In this document: piece by piece, positions 16,894-25,816 of the stretch
How positions within the stretch are numbered: the first letter of the stretch is position 1
Layout of the letters: each line of letters starts with the position of its first letter
Assembly (NCBI GenBank): GCA_963665865.2
Contig: CAXXWF010000001.1
Span: 930,001 to 994,000 of the forward strand
DNA: 64,000 bases
Direction of reading: 5' to 3'
Source of the DNA: PHAA01 sp963665865
GTDB lineage: Bacteria; Bacillota; Syntrophomonadia; Syntrophomonadales; Syntrophomonadaceae
Program-made: the position numbers and the translations under genes
Notes under the pieces: model-generated
Told to the model about the DNA's origin: nothing
The model's database searches: none
The model's input: only the letters and a program-made list of their open reading frames with translations

Positions 16894-16956
16894 TACCATC
16901 AACGTGGGGAAGATTCATCTTGTTGCATCTTATATCAACGGCGAAACTTGAGTTAA

Positions 16957-17793
16957 TCATTTATTAAGGTAATTCAACTCATATACATCAGTCCTTCTAT
17001 GCTGCAGCAGAGGCAATTCGCGGCGTACTTTATCAACTATAGAGAAATCGAGTTCCGCTTCAATTATCTCTTCTCCAATATCCCCTTCGCTCATGACTCT
17101 CCCCCAGGGATCTACCACCATGGAATGCCCCCAGGCCTGATAGCCGGCTTCTGTATTTCGAGCAGGCGAGCAAGCCAATACAAACAGCTGGTTGTCAGCC
17201 GCCCTGCTTCTCATCAATAAATCCCAATGAGCCGGGCCGGTCGTCGTATTAAAGGCGGCCGGAACTATTAGCAGCTGGGCTCCTTCTAATGCAGCCAGAC
17301 GGGCCAGTTCAGGGAATCTGATATCATAGCAGATTATTACGGCGAAAACTAAATCCTTATGGCGAATTATTTGCAGACTATTCCCAGCGGAAAGTACTTG
17401 GGACTCCTTAAAAGAGATCTGGTCAGGGATGTCAATGTCAAAAAGGTGCATTTTACGATGTTTGCCAATGAGCTCACCTTCTTGATCAAATATATAACTG
17501 GTATTATATATTTTTCCGTCCGTATCTTTTTCCGGGATGGAACCTCCCACCAATATAATCTTGTTATTATGGGCGAGTTCAGCCAGTAATGCCGTGGTTG
17601 GACCTAAAAAACTCTCGGCGTTTTCAGCCATCATTTCGGTGTGGTAGGGGCCATTGAAAATCTCCGGGAGGACAATCAACCGGGCACCTCTCTGTGCAGC
17701 CTTACAAACCATTTCACGAGCATGGTTGAGGTTATCGATTTTATCGCTTTCTACCCTCATTTGACATAAGGCAACTTTTAAATTTTCTCTCAT
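16957..17793 (-). CDS. Carbon-nitrogen hydrolase (omega-amidase/Nit2-like)
   Basis: The 278-residue protein carries the nitrilase-superfamily triad: Glu in LIVLPEIFNGPY, Lys in GKHRKMHLFDIDIP, and the nucleophile Cys in VIICYDIRFPELARL. The combination KMHLFDIDIP and CYDIRFPE is typical of omega-amidase (2-oxoglutaramate amidase). ATG 17793 with GGAGAAAC upstream. A dispersed repeat separates its start from aroF on the other strand. Omega-amidase is the best guess; another small amide is possible. Confidence 0.88.
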   Translation of the reverse strand: MRENLKVALCQMRVESDKIDNLNHAREMVCKAAQRGARLIVLPEIFNGPYHTEMMAENAESFLGPTTALLAELAHNNKIILVGGSIPEKDTDGKIYNTSYIFDQEGELIGKHRKMHLFDIDIPDQISFKESQVLSAGNSLQIIRHKDLVFAVIICYDIRFPELARLAALEGAQLLIVPAAFNTTTGPAHWDLLMRSRAADNQLFVLACSPARNTEAGYQAWGHSMVVDPWGRVMSEGDIGEEIIEAELDFSIVDKVRRELPLLQHRRTDVYELNYLNK

Positions 17794-17920
17794 ATGTTTC
17801 TCCTATCAATGCAGCGCGCTTAATTACCTGCAAGAAAATTAAACTATAATTAGATTAAAGATATACAATAATCTTAAGTATTTTTAAGTTTAGCTCATGT
17901 TATACTAATTGCAAACATTA

Positions 17921-18109
17921 ATCAAACTCCTCTTAAGACCCCCTCCTCTATAGGTGGTGGATAAACCGTTTCTTTCTCAATGGTGGGTAGGGTCCCCGAC
18001 TGAGGAGGCGTTTGATAAAAACGCTCGCGGCGCGATGCACACAAAACGCGAAGGGAAGGCGCTGTAGCGCCCGCATTTTGGCGCGCAATTCGCGCAAGCG
18101 CTCATTGAA
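17921..18109 (+). repeat. Dispersed structured repeat, copy 2
   Basis: Almost identical in layout to copy 1 at 10453-10640, with the same 41-nt block at 18010-18050. The inner palindrome is GGCGCTGTAGCGCC. It fills most of the 342-base gap between the nitrilase gene and aroF and ends 26 bases before the aroF ATG. The 5' hairpin loop differs from copy 1 by small substitutions and indels. Confidence 0.85.
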
Positions 18110-18135
18110 TTGACTCTAAATGTGGAGGATTTATT

Positions 18136-18969
18136 ATGAAACCTTTTAAAATGGCTTCTCGCGAGTATTGTTCTGAAGATACCCGGGTAGCTATATCGAA
18201 CTCGGAGCGTACTCTATATATAGGGGAAGGCTATTGTACGATTATAGCAGGGCCTTGTGCGGTCGAAAACCGGGAAGAGTATCTAAAAATCGCGGTGCAG
18301 CTTAAATCAATGGGTGCGCATATATTAAGAGGGGGTCTGTTTAAACCCCGTACTTCACCATATTCTTTTAAAGGTTTGGGCCGGGCCGGGCTGGAGATAA
18401 TGACTGAAGCTCGGGATCTGACCGGGCTGCCTATCATAAGCGAAATAATGGACGTGCGCGACCTGGATTATATGTATGAGCATTTGGACATTTTGCAGGT
18501 AGGCAGCCGTAACATGCAGAATTTCTCTCTGCTGGAGGAACTTGGCCGCTTAAAAAAACCGGTGATGCTCAAAAGAGGCCTGTCTGCCACCATTGAAGAA
18601 TGGCTCCTGGCAGCAGAATATATACTGAATGGCGGAAACCCTAATGTAATTCTATGTGAGCGCGGTATCCGCACATTTGAAACCTATACCCGCAATACAG
18701 TTGACATTGGGGCAGTACCTTTGATTAAACATTTATCTCATTTACCCATTATTGTTGATCCGAGTCATGCTACCGGGAAATGGAGGATAGTGACTCCAGT
18801 GGCTAAAGCAGCCATCGCGGCAGGAGCAGACGGGTTAATGGTCGAAGTCCATCCCGATCCAGATCGAGCACTCTCAGATGGTCAACAGTCATTAACACCA
18901 GACAACTTCCGTAAATTGCGGGAGCAGATCGTTAAATTAGCGGAGTTGGATAATAAAATAGTACTTTAA
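18136..18969 (+). CDS. aroF: 3-deoxy-7-phosphoheptulonate (DAHP) synthase, AroF type I-beta
   Basis: This enzyme condenses PEP and erythrose-4-phosphate in the first shikimate step. Signatures are IIAGPCAVENREEYL, LRGGLFKPRTSPYSFKGLG, and ILCERGIRTFETYTRNTVD, with the metal-binding IIVDPSHATGKW. Of 277 residues, only about 30 precede the catalytic barrel, so the N-terminal ferredoxin-like regulatory domain found in many type I-beta enzymes is missing. ATG 18136 follows GTGGAGG. It converges with trpS, with overlapping ends. Confidence 0.95.
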   Translation: MKPFKMASREYCSEDTRVAISNSERTLYIGEGYCTIIAGPCAVENREEYLKIAVQLKSMGAHILRGGLFKPRTSPYSFKGLGRAGLEIMTEARDLTGLPIISEIMDVRDLDYMYEHLDILQVGSRNMQNFSLLEELGRLKKPVMLKRGLSATIEEWLLAAEYILNGGNPNVILCERGIRTFETYTRNTVDIGAVPLIKHLSHLPIIVDPSHATGKWRIVTPVAKAAIAAGADGLMVEVHPDPDRALSDGQQSLTPDNFRKLREQIVKLAELDNKIVL

Positions 18970-19961
18970 CCGAAGTAGTTAATGCCCATAGCGCCTCTTA
19001 CCTCATCCATGGTTGCTTTGGCTACCTGATGAGCTTGGCGGGTTCCTTCTATTAAAATTTCTTTTACCAGGCTGGGATTTTGCACATATGGAGCTCTTCG
19101 AGCACGCATTGGTTCGAGCAGTGTATCCAAACATCCAGCCAGTCTTTTCTTGCAGTTTACGCAGCCAATTGCTCCTTTACGACAGTCCTCTTCAATTTGG
19201 TTTACCTCTAATTGATTGAAGACTTTGTGATATTCAAAAACTGTACATATTTCAGGGTGACCCGGATCATTTTTATGAATTCTGGCTGGATCGGTTACAG
19301 CTTCCATGACCTTTTTGTTTATCTCCTGGGAATTATCACTTAAATAAATAGCATTATTGAGACTTTTACTCATTTTAGTTTTCCCATCCAATCCTACCAG
19401 CCGCGGTACTTCACCTACCAGTACCTCTGGTTCCACCAATACCGGCCGATAGAGATCATTGAAGCGTCTCACAATCTTACGAGTTAGTTCGAGGTGGGGG
19501 ATTTGGTCTTCACCGACTGGTACCAGGTTGGCTTTGAAGATGCTGATATCGGCGGCCTGGCTCACTGGGTAGCCCAGGAAGCCATAGGTCATATCGCTAA
19601 AACCGTGTTGCTGCGCTTCGGATTTAACAGTCGGATTATGTCTTAAGACATTAACCGAAGTAAACATAGAAAAGTATCCGGCTAATTCATGAATCTCCGG
19701 GATCATACTTTGAATAAATATTGTTGATATGGAGGGATCGATTCCGGCGGCCAGATAGTCCTCGGCAATCTGCAAGGTATCTCTGCTTAGGTTCTCAGGA
19801 TTTTCAAAATTAGTTGTTAAAGCCTGGACATCGGCAATAATAATATAGCTGTCATATTCTTCCTGCAGCCTGACCCGATTAGCTACACTGCCTACATAAT
19901 GACCTAGATGCAGCTTGCCGGTAGGTCGGTCGCCCGTAAGAATCCTTTTTTTACTTGTCAT
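18966..19961 (-). CDS. trpS: Tryptophanyl-tRNA synthetase
   Basis: The 331-residue class I synthetase has the HIGH-like motif HLGHYVG and the KMSKS motif preceded by GLDGKTKMSKSLNNAI. TYGFLGYPVSQAADIS is typical of TrpRS. I start it at ATG 19961, nine bases from AGGAGG; an in-frame TTG at 19967 is too close to that site. An unusual Cys group (KGAIGCVNCKKRLAGCLD) lies near the C-terminus, as seen in some bacterial TrpRS. No T-box was found upstream. Confidence 0.96.
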   Translation of the reverse strand: MTSKKRILTGDRPTGKLHLGHYVGSVANRVRLQEEYDSYIIIADVQALTTNFENPENLSRDTLQIAEDYLAAGIDPSISTIFIQSMIPEIHELAGYFSMFTSVNVLRHNPTVKSEAQQHGFSDMTYGFLGYPVSQAADISIFKANLVPVGEDQIPHLELTRKIVRRFNDLYRPVLVEPEVLVGEVPRLVGLDGKTKMSKSLNNAIYLSDNSQEINKKVMEAVTDPARIHKNDPGHPEICTVFEYHKVFNQLEVNQIEEDCRKGAIGCVNCKKRLAGCLDTLLEPMRARRAPYVQNPSLVKEILIEGTRQAHQVAKATMDEVRGAMGINYFG

Positions 19962-20246
19962 CCCCAAGTTCCTCCTGCTTTTAATAATGAAAATTTACCA
20001 AAAGTAAAATCAACATTAAAAGTATCACTACAGGGTGGAAATATCAAGCCCCTAGGATTGATTAAGGCTAAAAAGGCGATTTTATCTGATGTAATGGTAA
20101 TTTAAAGCTGTAGACACGCATGAATAAATAGAACATATTATGTTTGAGAGATCTTTAACAATGACATTGGTTGCTTGCCATAGTATTTTCCGGTTTGCTT
20201 AACTTGCTTGTTCCAAAATTTAATGTAAAAATTCTAAATCTATTTA

Positions 20247-20274
20247 TTGACATGGGAAAAGAATGTGCTACAAT
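20247..20274 (+). promoter_or_regulatory. SigA-type promoter for speD
   Basis: TTGACA (20247-20252), a 16-base spacer and TACAAT (20269-20274) with an extended TG just upstream. It lies about 75 bases before the speD start, in the 388-base gap between the divergent trpS and speD genes. I saw no other feature in that gap. Confidence 0.75.
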
Positions 20275-20349
20275 TCTACATGTATGTTTTAGACCATTCA
20301 AGCAAAGGAGGTCTGGGAAGGGCATTATAATTGAAGGGAGCTGATATTA

Positions 20350-20730
20350 TTGCAGTCTTTGGGGCGACACGTTTTAGCTGAAGTTTATGGTTGTCGATTC
20401 GAAGCATTGAATGATATTAAAAAGGTTGAGGATATCATGATAAATGCGGCTTTAGAGGCTGGGGCTGAGGTTAGGGAAGTGGTTTTCCATAAGTTTAGTC
20501 CTCAAGGGGTTAGCGGTGTTGTTGTTATTTCAGAGTCTCACCTTGCGATTCATACCTGGCCCGAATTAGGATATGCAGCAGTGGATGTGTTCACCTGTGG
20601 AGAAAAAGTTAATCCATGGGATGCATGTAATTATGTTGCAGAAGCGTTTGGAGCTGAACATGTAAATGCCCAGGAAATTACCAGGGGATTGATGGTAGAA
20701 CAGGAAGAGCGCATGGTGGTAAATATTTAG
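20350..20730 (+). CDS. speD: S-adenosylmethionine decarboxylase proenzyme
   Basis: The 126-residue prokaryotic AdoMet decarboxylase makes the aminopropyl donor for spermidine. The self-cleavage site is in VVVISESHLAIHTWPE, with Ser63 becoming the pyruvoyl group. DVFTCGEKVNPWDAC carries the active-site Cys. It starts at TTG 20350 behind GAAGGGAG, downstream of a strong promoter. speE is not adjacent. Family and length fit closely. Confidence 0.96.
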   Translation: MQSLGRHVLAEVYGCRFEALNDIKKVEDIMINAALEAGAEVREVVFHKFSPQGVSGVVVISESHLAIHTWPELGYAAVDVFTCGEKVNPWDACNYVAEAFGAEHVNAQEITRGLMVEQEERMVVNI

Positions 20731-20784
20731 GAGGGATACTATTTTAGTAGACCGAAGTGGAAGAAAAAACATTAGTCAGTTTAG

Positions 20785-20828
20785 CTAGGGCCTTACTTGT
20801 AGAATACATACAAGTGAGGCCTAGTTAT
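20785..20828 (+). terminator. Terminator-like hairpin after speD
   Basis: CTAGGGCCTTACTTGTA and TACAAGTGAGGCCTAG form a long stem with one or two mismatches around GAATACA, followed by a weak TTATTTAT tail. Confidence 0.6.
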
Positions 20829-21038
20829 TTATCGCCTCAAATAATGGAAGAGTTGTTATGAATTCTTATGTAATTGTATGGTTGATTAATGTATGATATA
20901 TAAGCAGTATCTTTAAAATAATACAATTAAAATGAGAAAAAATAATATTTGGCAGGAAATGCTTGTATTTTGTGGAATGATAGAGAAGCAGCAGTTGCTG
21001 GAGAAGCAATTTATTATCCTTCACTAGGGGGGTTACTC

Positions 21039-21773
21039 ATGGATTCTATTCTGACTATTGATATACAAACCGATTTACAGGAAGTTGACCAAACATTCCG
21101 AAGCAGCCTGCTGCCTTGGTGGGACGAAATATCTGCTTATGTACCTAGTGTGAATAAGGATTTGGGATCTAAGTTACTACCAGTTATGGTGATTAATGCT
21201 TACAGGTATTTAGGTTTGGAAAGAGACCTGTCCATTTCCATGGCTAACCTATTCAAGACGATAGACTTTGCCAGCAAAATCCATGTCCTGGTTAAAGATG
21301 ACGATGAAGGGCAGAAGCGCAGCCAGGAAATGCAGTTTACGATTTTAATCGGAGATTATATTTTCGGCAGGGTTTTGAAACTACTAGTTGAAACGCAGAC
21401 AGATCATCTCTTATATATGTTTGCCACCATGATAGGCAGAATTAATGAAGGTTTGATTATTGAACATAAATTTAACTGTGGTTTGGAACAAGTTCTGATT
21501 CAAACTAGAGCTCCGTTATATCATGACGCCTTTTTGAGCGCTGCCAAAATGGCGCAGCTGGCACCTGATTCAGCAGAAATTTACAGTGAAGTTGGACATA
21601 ATCTGGGTATAGCGTTGGAGTTATTTTATATTTATGGACAAAAGACCGGCGGGCATACCTATTTAGATAGAGCCAAGGAACTATTGCTGCTATTAAATAA
21701 AAATGAGATTTACCAACTTGAATCATTGGAGAATCTTATCTTTGAGATGGACAAGAACTGGGAGGTTGCATAG
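21039..21773 (+). CDS. Polyprenyl-synthase-like protein lacking catalytic Asp motifs
   Basis: The 244-residue protein follows the trans-prenyltransferase layout without its catalytic residues. Where active enzymes have GKRLRP it reads GSKLLPVMVINAY, where they have DDxxD it reads FASKIHVLVKDDDEG, and ILIGDYIFGRVLKLL matches the LAGDYLFARALEL region. No second DDxxD is seen. It starts at ATG 21039 behind GGGGGG; an upstream in-frame start at 20949 lacks a good site. Proximity to ubiA, ubiX and an active polyprenyl synthase suggests a HepS-like non-catalytic partner, which is an inference. Confidence 0.75.
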   Translation: MDSILTIDIQTDLQEVDQTFRSSLLPWWDEISAYVPSVNKDLGSKLLPVMVINAYRYLGLERDLSISMANLFKTIDFASKIHVLVKDDDEGQKRSQEMQFTILIGDYIFGRVLKLLVETQTDHLLYMFATMIGRINEGLIIEHKFNCGLEQVLIQTRAPLYHDAFLSAAKMAQLAPDSAEIYSEVGHNLGIALELFYIYGQKTGGHTYLDRAKELLLLLNKNEIYQLESLENLIFEMDKNWEVA

Positions 21774-21893
21774 ATGGCTTACCCAGATATAATTGTGAAA
21801 TTGGCCAATTTGGGAAACGAGAATGATTGGATGATATTTTAATGCGCAATAAAATCATGGCAATGGCAAATAATAAGTGGAGCGAATACGGAA

Positions 21894-22745
21894 TTGGCTA
21901 AAATTAAGAAATTCTTGTCGATGATTGACTTTGGACATACGCTTTTCGGCTTACCATTTGCCTATTTAGGGGCATTTCTGGCGATTTCGAAAATACCCAC
22001 CACTTCGCAATTGATATGGATTACTGTGGCTATGTTCAGTGCCCGCTCGGCGGCCCTATGTCTTAATCGCTTGATTGATAGGCGAATTGATAGAGCCAAT
22101 CCGCGCACAGCCGGATGGGTTTTAGCGAAGGGTGAATTGCCCATTAATGGGGTCTGGCTGCTGGTACTATTCTTCTTTATACTTTTGTTTTATGCAGCTG
22201 GACAACTTAATCCTTTATGTGTGAAACTTGCCCCCCTGGCAGTTATAATATTATGGGTTTATTCTTATACCAAAAGAATTACGTGGTGGTGTCACCTGCT
22301 ATTAGGCATGGCGGTGGGCATTGGTCCGGTGGGTGGCTGGATAGCTGTGACCGGACGTTTTGATTGGCAGCCTTTATTGCTATGGCTGGCCGTCGCCTGT
22401 TGGATAGCCGGCTTTGACACTATGTATGCCTGCCAGGATATTGAATTTGATCGTGCCCACCATCTTTATTCCATCCCTGCACGTTTTGGGGAAGCAGGTG
22501 CTCTGTTATTTTCAACCATATTCCATTTATTGACAGTGGTTTTTCTTATTCTAAGTGGGGTGGTCTTGGGTTTAGGGATCTGGTATTATACCGGGATTGT
22601 TTTCACCGGCGTATTACTTCTCTATGAACATATAATTGTGACTCCAGGTAATTTGAGACGGGTGAGCTTTGCTTCTTTTAAAGTAAATCATTATGTTGGT
22701 TTGATTATTTTTGTTATGGCAGTAATCGATATCTTAAACAAATAA
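21894..22745 (+). CDS. UbiA-family prenyltransferase (MqnP/UbiA-like)
   Basis: The 283-residue membrane enzyme has about eight helices and both Asp-rich motifs: NRLIDRRID (NxxxDxxxD) and DTMYACQDIEFD (DxxYxxxDxxxD). The family prenylates aromatic acids in quinone synthesis. Grouping with ubiX and a polyprenyl synthase fits the futalosine menaquinone route (MqnP), though other futalosine genes are not here. TTG 21894 is the start, with GTGGAG upstream. Confidence 0.9.
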   Translation: MAKIKKFLSMIDFGHTLFGLPFAYLGAFLAISKIPTTSQLIWITVAMFSARSAALCLNRLIDRRIDRANPRTAGWVLAKGELPINGVWLLVLFFFILLFYAAGQLNPLCVKLAPLAVIILWVYSYTKRITWWCHLLLGMAVGIGPVGGWIAVTGRFDWQPLLLWLAVACWIAGFDTMYACQDIEFDRAHHLYSIPARFGEAGALLFSTIFHLLTVVFLILSGVVLGLGIWYYTGIVFTGVLLLYEHIIVTPGNLRRVSFASFKVNHYVGLIIFVMAVIDILNK

Positions 22746-22800
22746 ATATAGTAGGGCTGGGAGCAGGGCGGTTAGATTTATTAAGGGATATAGAAGGGTG

Positions 22801-23403
22801 ATGTTTTTGTCCAGATATATTGTAGCATTAACTGGAGCCAGCGGGATTGTTTACGGTTTGCAGCTTATCAATGAACTGCTAAAGCGGGAGCACGAAGTGC
22901 ACATGGTGGTTAGTGAACCAGCCGCTCTAGTGCTGAAGCAGGAAATGGGGTGGCAACAGTGGAGCTCCTTGGAAGACGTAATCCGCGACCATCTGCCTCC
23001 TGGTAAGCTATTATATTATAATAATTCTGACATCGCGGCTCCAATAGCCAGTGGTTCATTTATTGCTGACGGCATGGTGATCATACCGTGTACCATGTCT
23101 ACCCTGGCGGCAGTTGCCCACGGAATGTCGGGCAGTCTTATTGAGAGAGCCGCGGATGTTATGTTAAAAGAACAAAGACCATTAATTCTAGTTCCGCGTG
23201 AAACACCCCTAAGTGCCGTGCATTTGCGCAATATGCTGCTGCTGGCAGACATGGGAGTGGCCATCGTTCCGGCTATGCCTGCTTTCTATCACCAGCCCGA
23301 ATCAATAAACGATTTGATCAACTTTATGGTGGGGAAAGTATTAGACATAATGAAAATTTCCCATGACATTTTTCGCAGATATGAGGGAACTGCGGTTGAA
23401 TAA
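22801..23403 (+). CDS. ubiX: UbiX-family flavin prenyltransferase
   Basis: This protein prenylates FMN to the cofactor used by UbiD-type decarboxylases. It begins with RYIVALTGASGIVYGLQLINELLKR, has VIIPCTMSTLAAVAHGMSGSLIERAADVMLKE, and ends its core with PLILVPRETPLSAVHLRNMLLL, all family hallmarks. An ATG at 22801 (or a GTG at 22798) lies behind AGAAGGG. A UbiD partner is not in the window. Confidence 0.94.
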   Translation: MFLSRYIVALTGASGIVYGLQLINELLKREHEVHMVVSEPAALVLKQEMGWQQWSSLEDVIRDHLPPGKLLYYNNSDIAAPIASGSFIADGMVIIPCTMSTLAAVAHGMSGSLIERAADVMLKEQRPLILVPRETPLSAVHLRNMLLLADMGVAIVPAMPAFYHQPESINDLINFMVGKVLDIMKISHDIFRRYEGTAVE

Positions 23404-23500
23404 TGCGTTTTTGGTTGGATTTTTATAGATTCAAACTATATAATTATAAAGAATTGCGCTTGTACACGGTCAGTCCTAATTATGAGTGATATTCATCTAG

Positions 23501-23584
23501 TTAAATTTCTGTAGAACAAGAGGGAGTATTGAGTAATACTTATAGTCTTGCTAACCACAACAACGCAGTTATACAGAAATTTAA
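23501..23584. repeat. 13-bp inverted repeat before the polyprenyl synthase gene
   Basis: TTAAATTTCTGTA at 23501-23513 is exactly mirrored by TACAGAAATTTAA at 23572-23584, with 58 bases between. It fills the gap between ubiX and the polyprenyl synthase gene. It could be a regulatory site or a stem-loop; no T-run follows. Confidence 0.55.
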
Positions 23585-23638
23585 TCGATGAGAGCATATA
23601 GAATTAGGGGGGACAGTGTACTAGATAAGGGGAAAGTA

Positions 23639-24607
23639 ATGACCAATTTAGATATGTTTAATCCCATAAGCGAAGAACTAGCAATGGTTGAAGAGCAATT
23701 GATCCAGAGTATTGATACGGAGTTAGAAATACTTGATAAAGCGGCTATTCATTTGATCAAAGCAGGGGGCAAGAGGTTGAGGCCAGCGTTTGTACTACTG
23801 ACGGCCAAGCTTTTTTCTGACTCCATAGAGCATGCCATTCCCCTGGCTGTGGCACTTGAATTAGTTCATATGGCGAGCCTGGTTCACGACGATGTCATAG
23901 ATAATTCAGAACTAAGGCGGGGACAACCGACGGTTAAGAGTAAATGGGGTAACCGTGTATCCTTATATACTGGCAACTATGTTTTGGCAAAATCCCTTTG
24001 TCAGGTAGCAGGTTATCAGCGCAGTGATATCTTGGAAGTTCTGGCCGATGCGAGTATGGGTATTTGCGAAGGCGAGATCAAGCAAATGCAGAGCTGCTAT
24101 AATATTCACCAGGGATTAAAGGATTATCTGCGCCGTATCGAGAGAAAAACGGCCCTATTAATTTCAGTCAGCTGTCAGTTAGGGGCAATGATTAGTGACT
24201 CTTCAGAGGCTGAAATCATGGCTTTAAAAAGATATGGATATTACCTGGGGATGGCCTTTCAGGTCACCGATGATATTTTGGATTTTGTGGCCAATGAAGA
24301 GATTCTTGGTAAGCCGGTAGGCAGCGATATTCGGCAGGGTGTTATTACCCTGCCGGCTATTTATGCTTTGAAGTATGGCAGCCACCGCGAAGAGCTCGGT
24401 CAAATGCTAGCATCTCCCGAATCGTGTTGTAACCGAGCTGAGGAGATAATCGAACTGATAACCGAGACTGATGGTATAGATTATGCCTACTATGTAAGCA
24501 ATAAATTTGCCGAAAAAGCTATTAAGCAGTTAGAAAAGCTGCCTGATTTGGCAGGCAAAGATTCACTGCTGGCTATTGCTGATTTTATATCCGGCCGAGA
24601 ATACTAA
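23639..24607 (+). CDS. Polyprenyl diphosphate synthase
   Basis: The 322-residue trans-prenyl synthase elongates allylic diphosphates with isopentenyl diphosphate, here probably to the menaquinone side chain. It keeps GGKRLRP, the first Asp motif LVHDDVIDNSELRRG, GNYVLAKSL and the second motif FQVTDDILDF. I start it at ATG 23639, behind AAGGGG; the upstream in-frame ATG at 23588 has no ribosome binding site. It lies 19 bases before tatC. Chain length cannot be judged by eye. Confidence 0.94.
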   Translation: MTNLDMFNPISEELAMVEEQLIQSIDTELEILDKAAIHLIKAGGKRLRPAFVLLTAKLFSDSIEHAIPLAVALELVHMASLVHDDVIDNSELRRGQPTVKSKWGNRVSLYTGNYVLAKSLCQVAGYQRSDILEVLADASMGICEGEIKQMQSCYNIHQGLKDYLRRIERKTALLISVSCQLGAMISDSSEAEIMALKRYGYYLGMAFQVTDDILDFVANEEILGKPVGSDIRQGVITLPAIYALKYGSHREELGQMLASPESCCNRAEEIIELITETDGIDYAYYVSNKFAEKAIKQLEKLPDLAGKDSLLAIADFISGREY

Positions 24608-24626
24608 AACCGAGGAGTGACGATAA

Positions 24627-25382
24627 GTGGCATTTAAAAACCTTTCAATAGAGGATAAGCAAGGGATAATAGAACATCTTGCAGATTTGAGAAAAGCCCT
24701 CCTTATCAGCGTAGTAGCCATTTTTATTGCTGCTATGGCTTGCTATGCTTATAGCGAACAATTGCTGAACATAGTAACTATGCCTCTGCGCTCCATCAAT
24801 CAGCAATTAATAGTGACAGGTGTTACAGAAGCATTCTTTGTCAAATTGGAGCTTTCATTTCTGGCTGGATTAATAATTGCTTTTCCCATCGTATCCTGGG
24901 CTATTTGGGGATTCTTTAAGCCTGCTCTTTATCCCCACGAGAGAAAATACATCTACATTTTATTTCCTGCTACTCTTATCCTTTTTGCAGCAGGCGTTCT
25001 CTTCTCTTATTTTGGGATCTTACCGCTGGTGCTTAAGTTTTTTGTCTATATTGCTGGAGAGAATTTGCAAACCATGTTTAAAGTTGACCAGTATGTTTCC
25101 TTTGTGATGTCTTTTTCGATTCCTTTTGGAATTGTTTTTGAACTCCCCATTATTATGTTTTTCATGACTAAAATTGGTATAGTTAAACCTGAAATGCTGA
25201 CCAGAAACAGGAAGTATATCATTCTGGCAATCGTGATTATAGCCGGAGTACTGACCCCAGGACCTGATCCCATCAGTCAGGTAATGATGGCAGTACCTAT
25301 GTATATATTATTTGAAGTAAGCATTATAGTTTCCCGATTTGCCAGACCTCAGCAAAAGGAAAATGAAATTGAAAAAACATAG
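24627..25382 (+). CDS. tatC: Twin-arginine translocase subunit TatC
   Basis: The 251-residue protein has six membrane helices. It carries EHLADLRKALLIS near the start, then the FxKLELSFLAGLI and GVLTPGPDPISQVMMAVPMYILFE signatures. TatC recognises the twin-arginine signal peptide of folded exported proteins. Three tatA genes follow after about 210 bases. It begins at GTG 24627 behind GAGGAGTG and probably shares a transcript with the polyprenyl synthase gene. Confidence 0.95.
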   Translation: MAFKNLSIEDKQGIIEHLADLRKALLISVVAIFIAAMACYAYSEQLLNIVTMPLRSINQQLIVTGVTEAFFVKLELSFLAGLIIAFPIVSWAIWGFFKPALYPHERKYIYILFPATLILFAAGVLFSYFGILPLVLKFFVYIAGENLQTMFKVDQYVSFVMSFSIPFGIVFELPIIMFFMTKIGIVKPEMLTRNRKYIILAIVIIAGVLTPGPDPISQVMMAVPMYILFEVSIIVSRFARPQQKENEIEKT

Positions 25383-25595
25383 GTTCCGATCCTACTGATG
25401 GAAGTTAGGTGTGGTTAATTGTTCAGTAAGAAAAATCTGAGGCTGGAGAGGAATAAACGACCAATCTCACAATCTTTACAAAGCGCGCACTTTTTGTCAT
25501 AATATTTTGTGGAGATATGTTTTTAAGTTGAAAGTAAATAATAGTTTAAATAAATATTGTCCAAGCTTTGGCTTTCAATTGAAGGAGGAAATATT

Positions 25596-25784
25596 TTGTT
25601 TGGATTTATCGGCAATATCGGGCCCTGGGAGCTAATACTGATCCTGGTGATTGTGCTGGTGATTTTTGGTCCAGGAAAATTGCCTAAGGTAGGAGAATCT
25701 TTAGGAAAAGCATTGCAAAGCTTTAAAAAGGGCAAAGAAGGCGACGAAGAGACCGAAATGGATTCTAAAGAAAATAAAAAATAG
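25596..25784 (+). CDS. tatA: TatA-like protein 1
   Basis: The 62-residue protein has the TatA layout: a short N-terminus (FGFIGNIGPWE), one membrane helix (LILILVIVLVIFG), the hinge PGKLPKVGESLGKALQSFKK and an acidic tail. TTG 25596 follows GAAGGAGG; the longer upstream reading is not needed. It is the first of three tandem paralogues after tatC. TatA forms the transient pore of the Tat system. Whether one of the three plays a TatB role cannot be told. Confidence 0.9.
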   Translation: MFGFIGNIGPWELILILVIVLVIFGPGKLPKVGESLGKALQSFKKGKEGDEETEMDSKENKK

Positions 25785-25816
25785 CATGATTTCAGACGTT
25801 TAAAGGAGGAACTTTT

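Noticed and set aside
20021..20050. AGGGTGGAAAT near trpS as a T-box core
   Set aside because: It is on the strand opposite to trpS, lacks the full conserved T-box bulge sequence and has no Stem I features.
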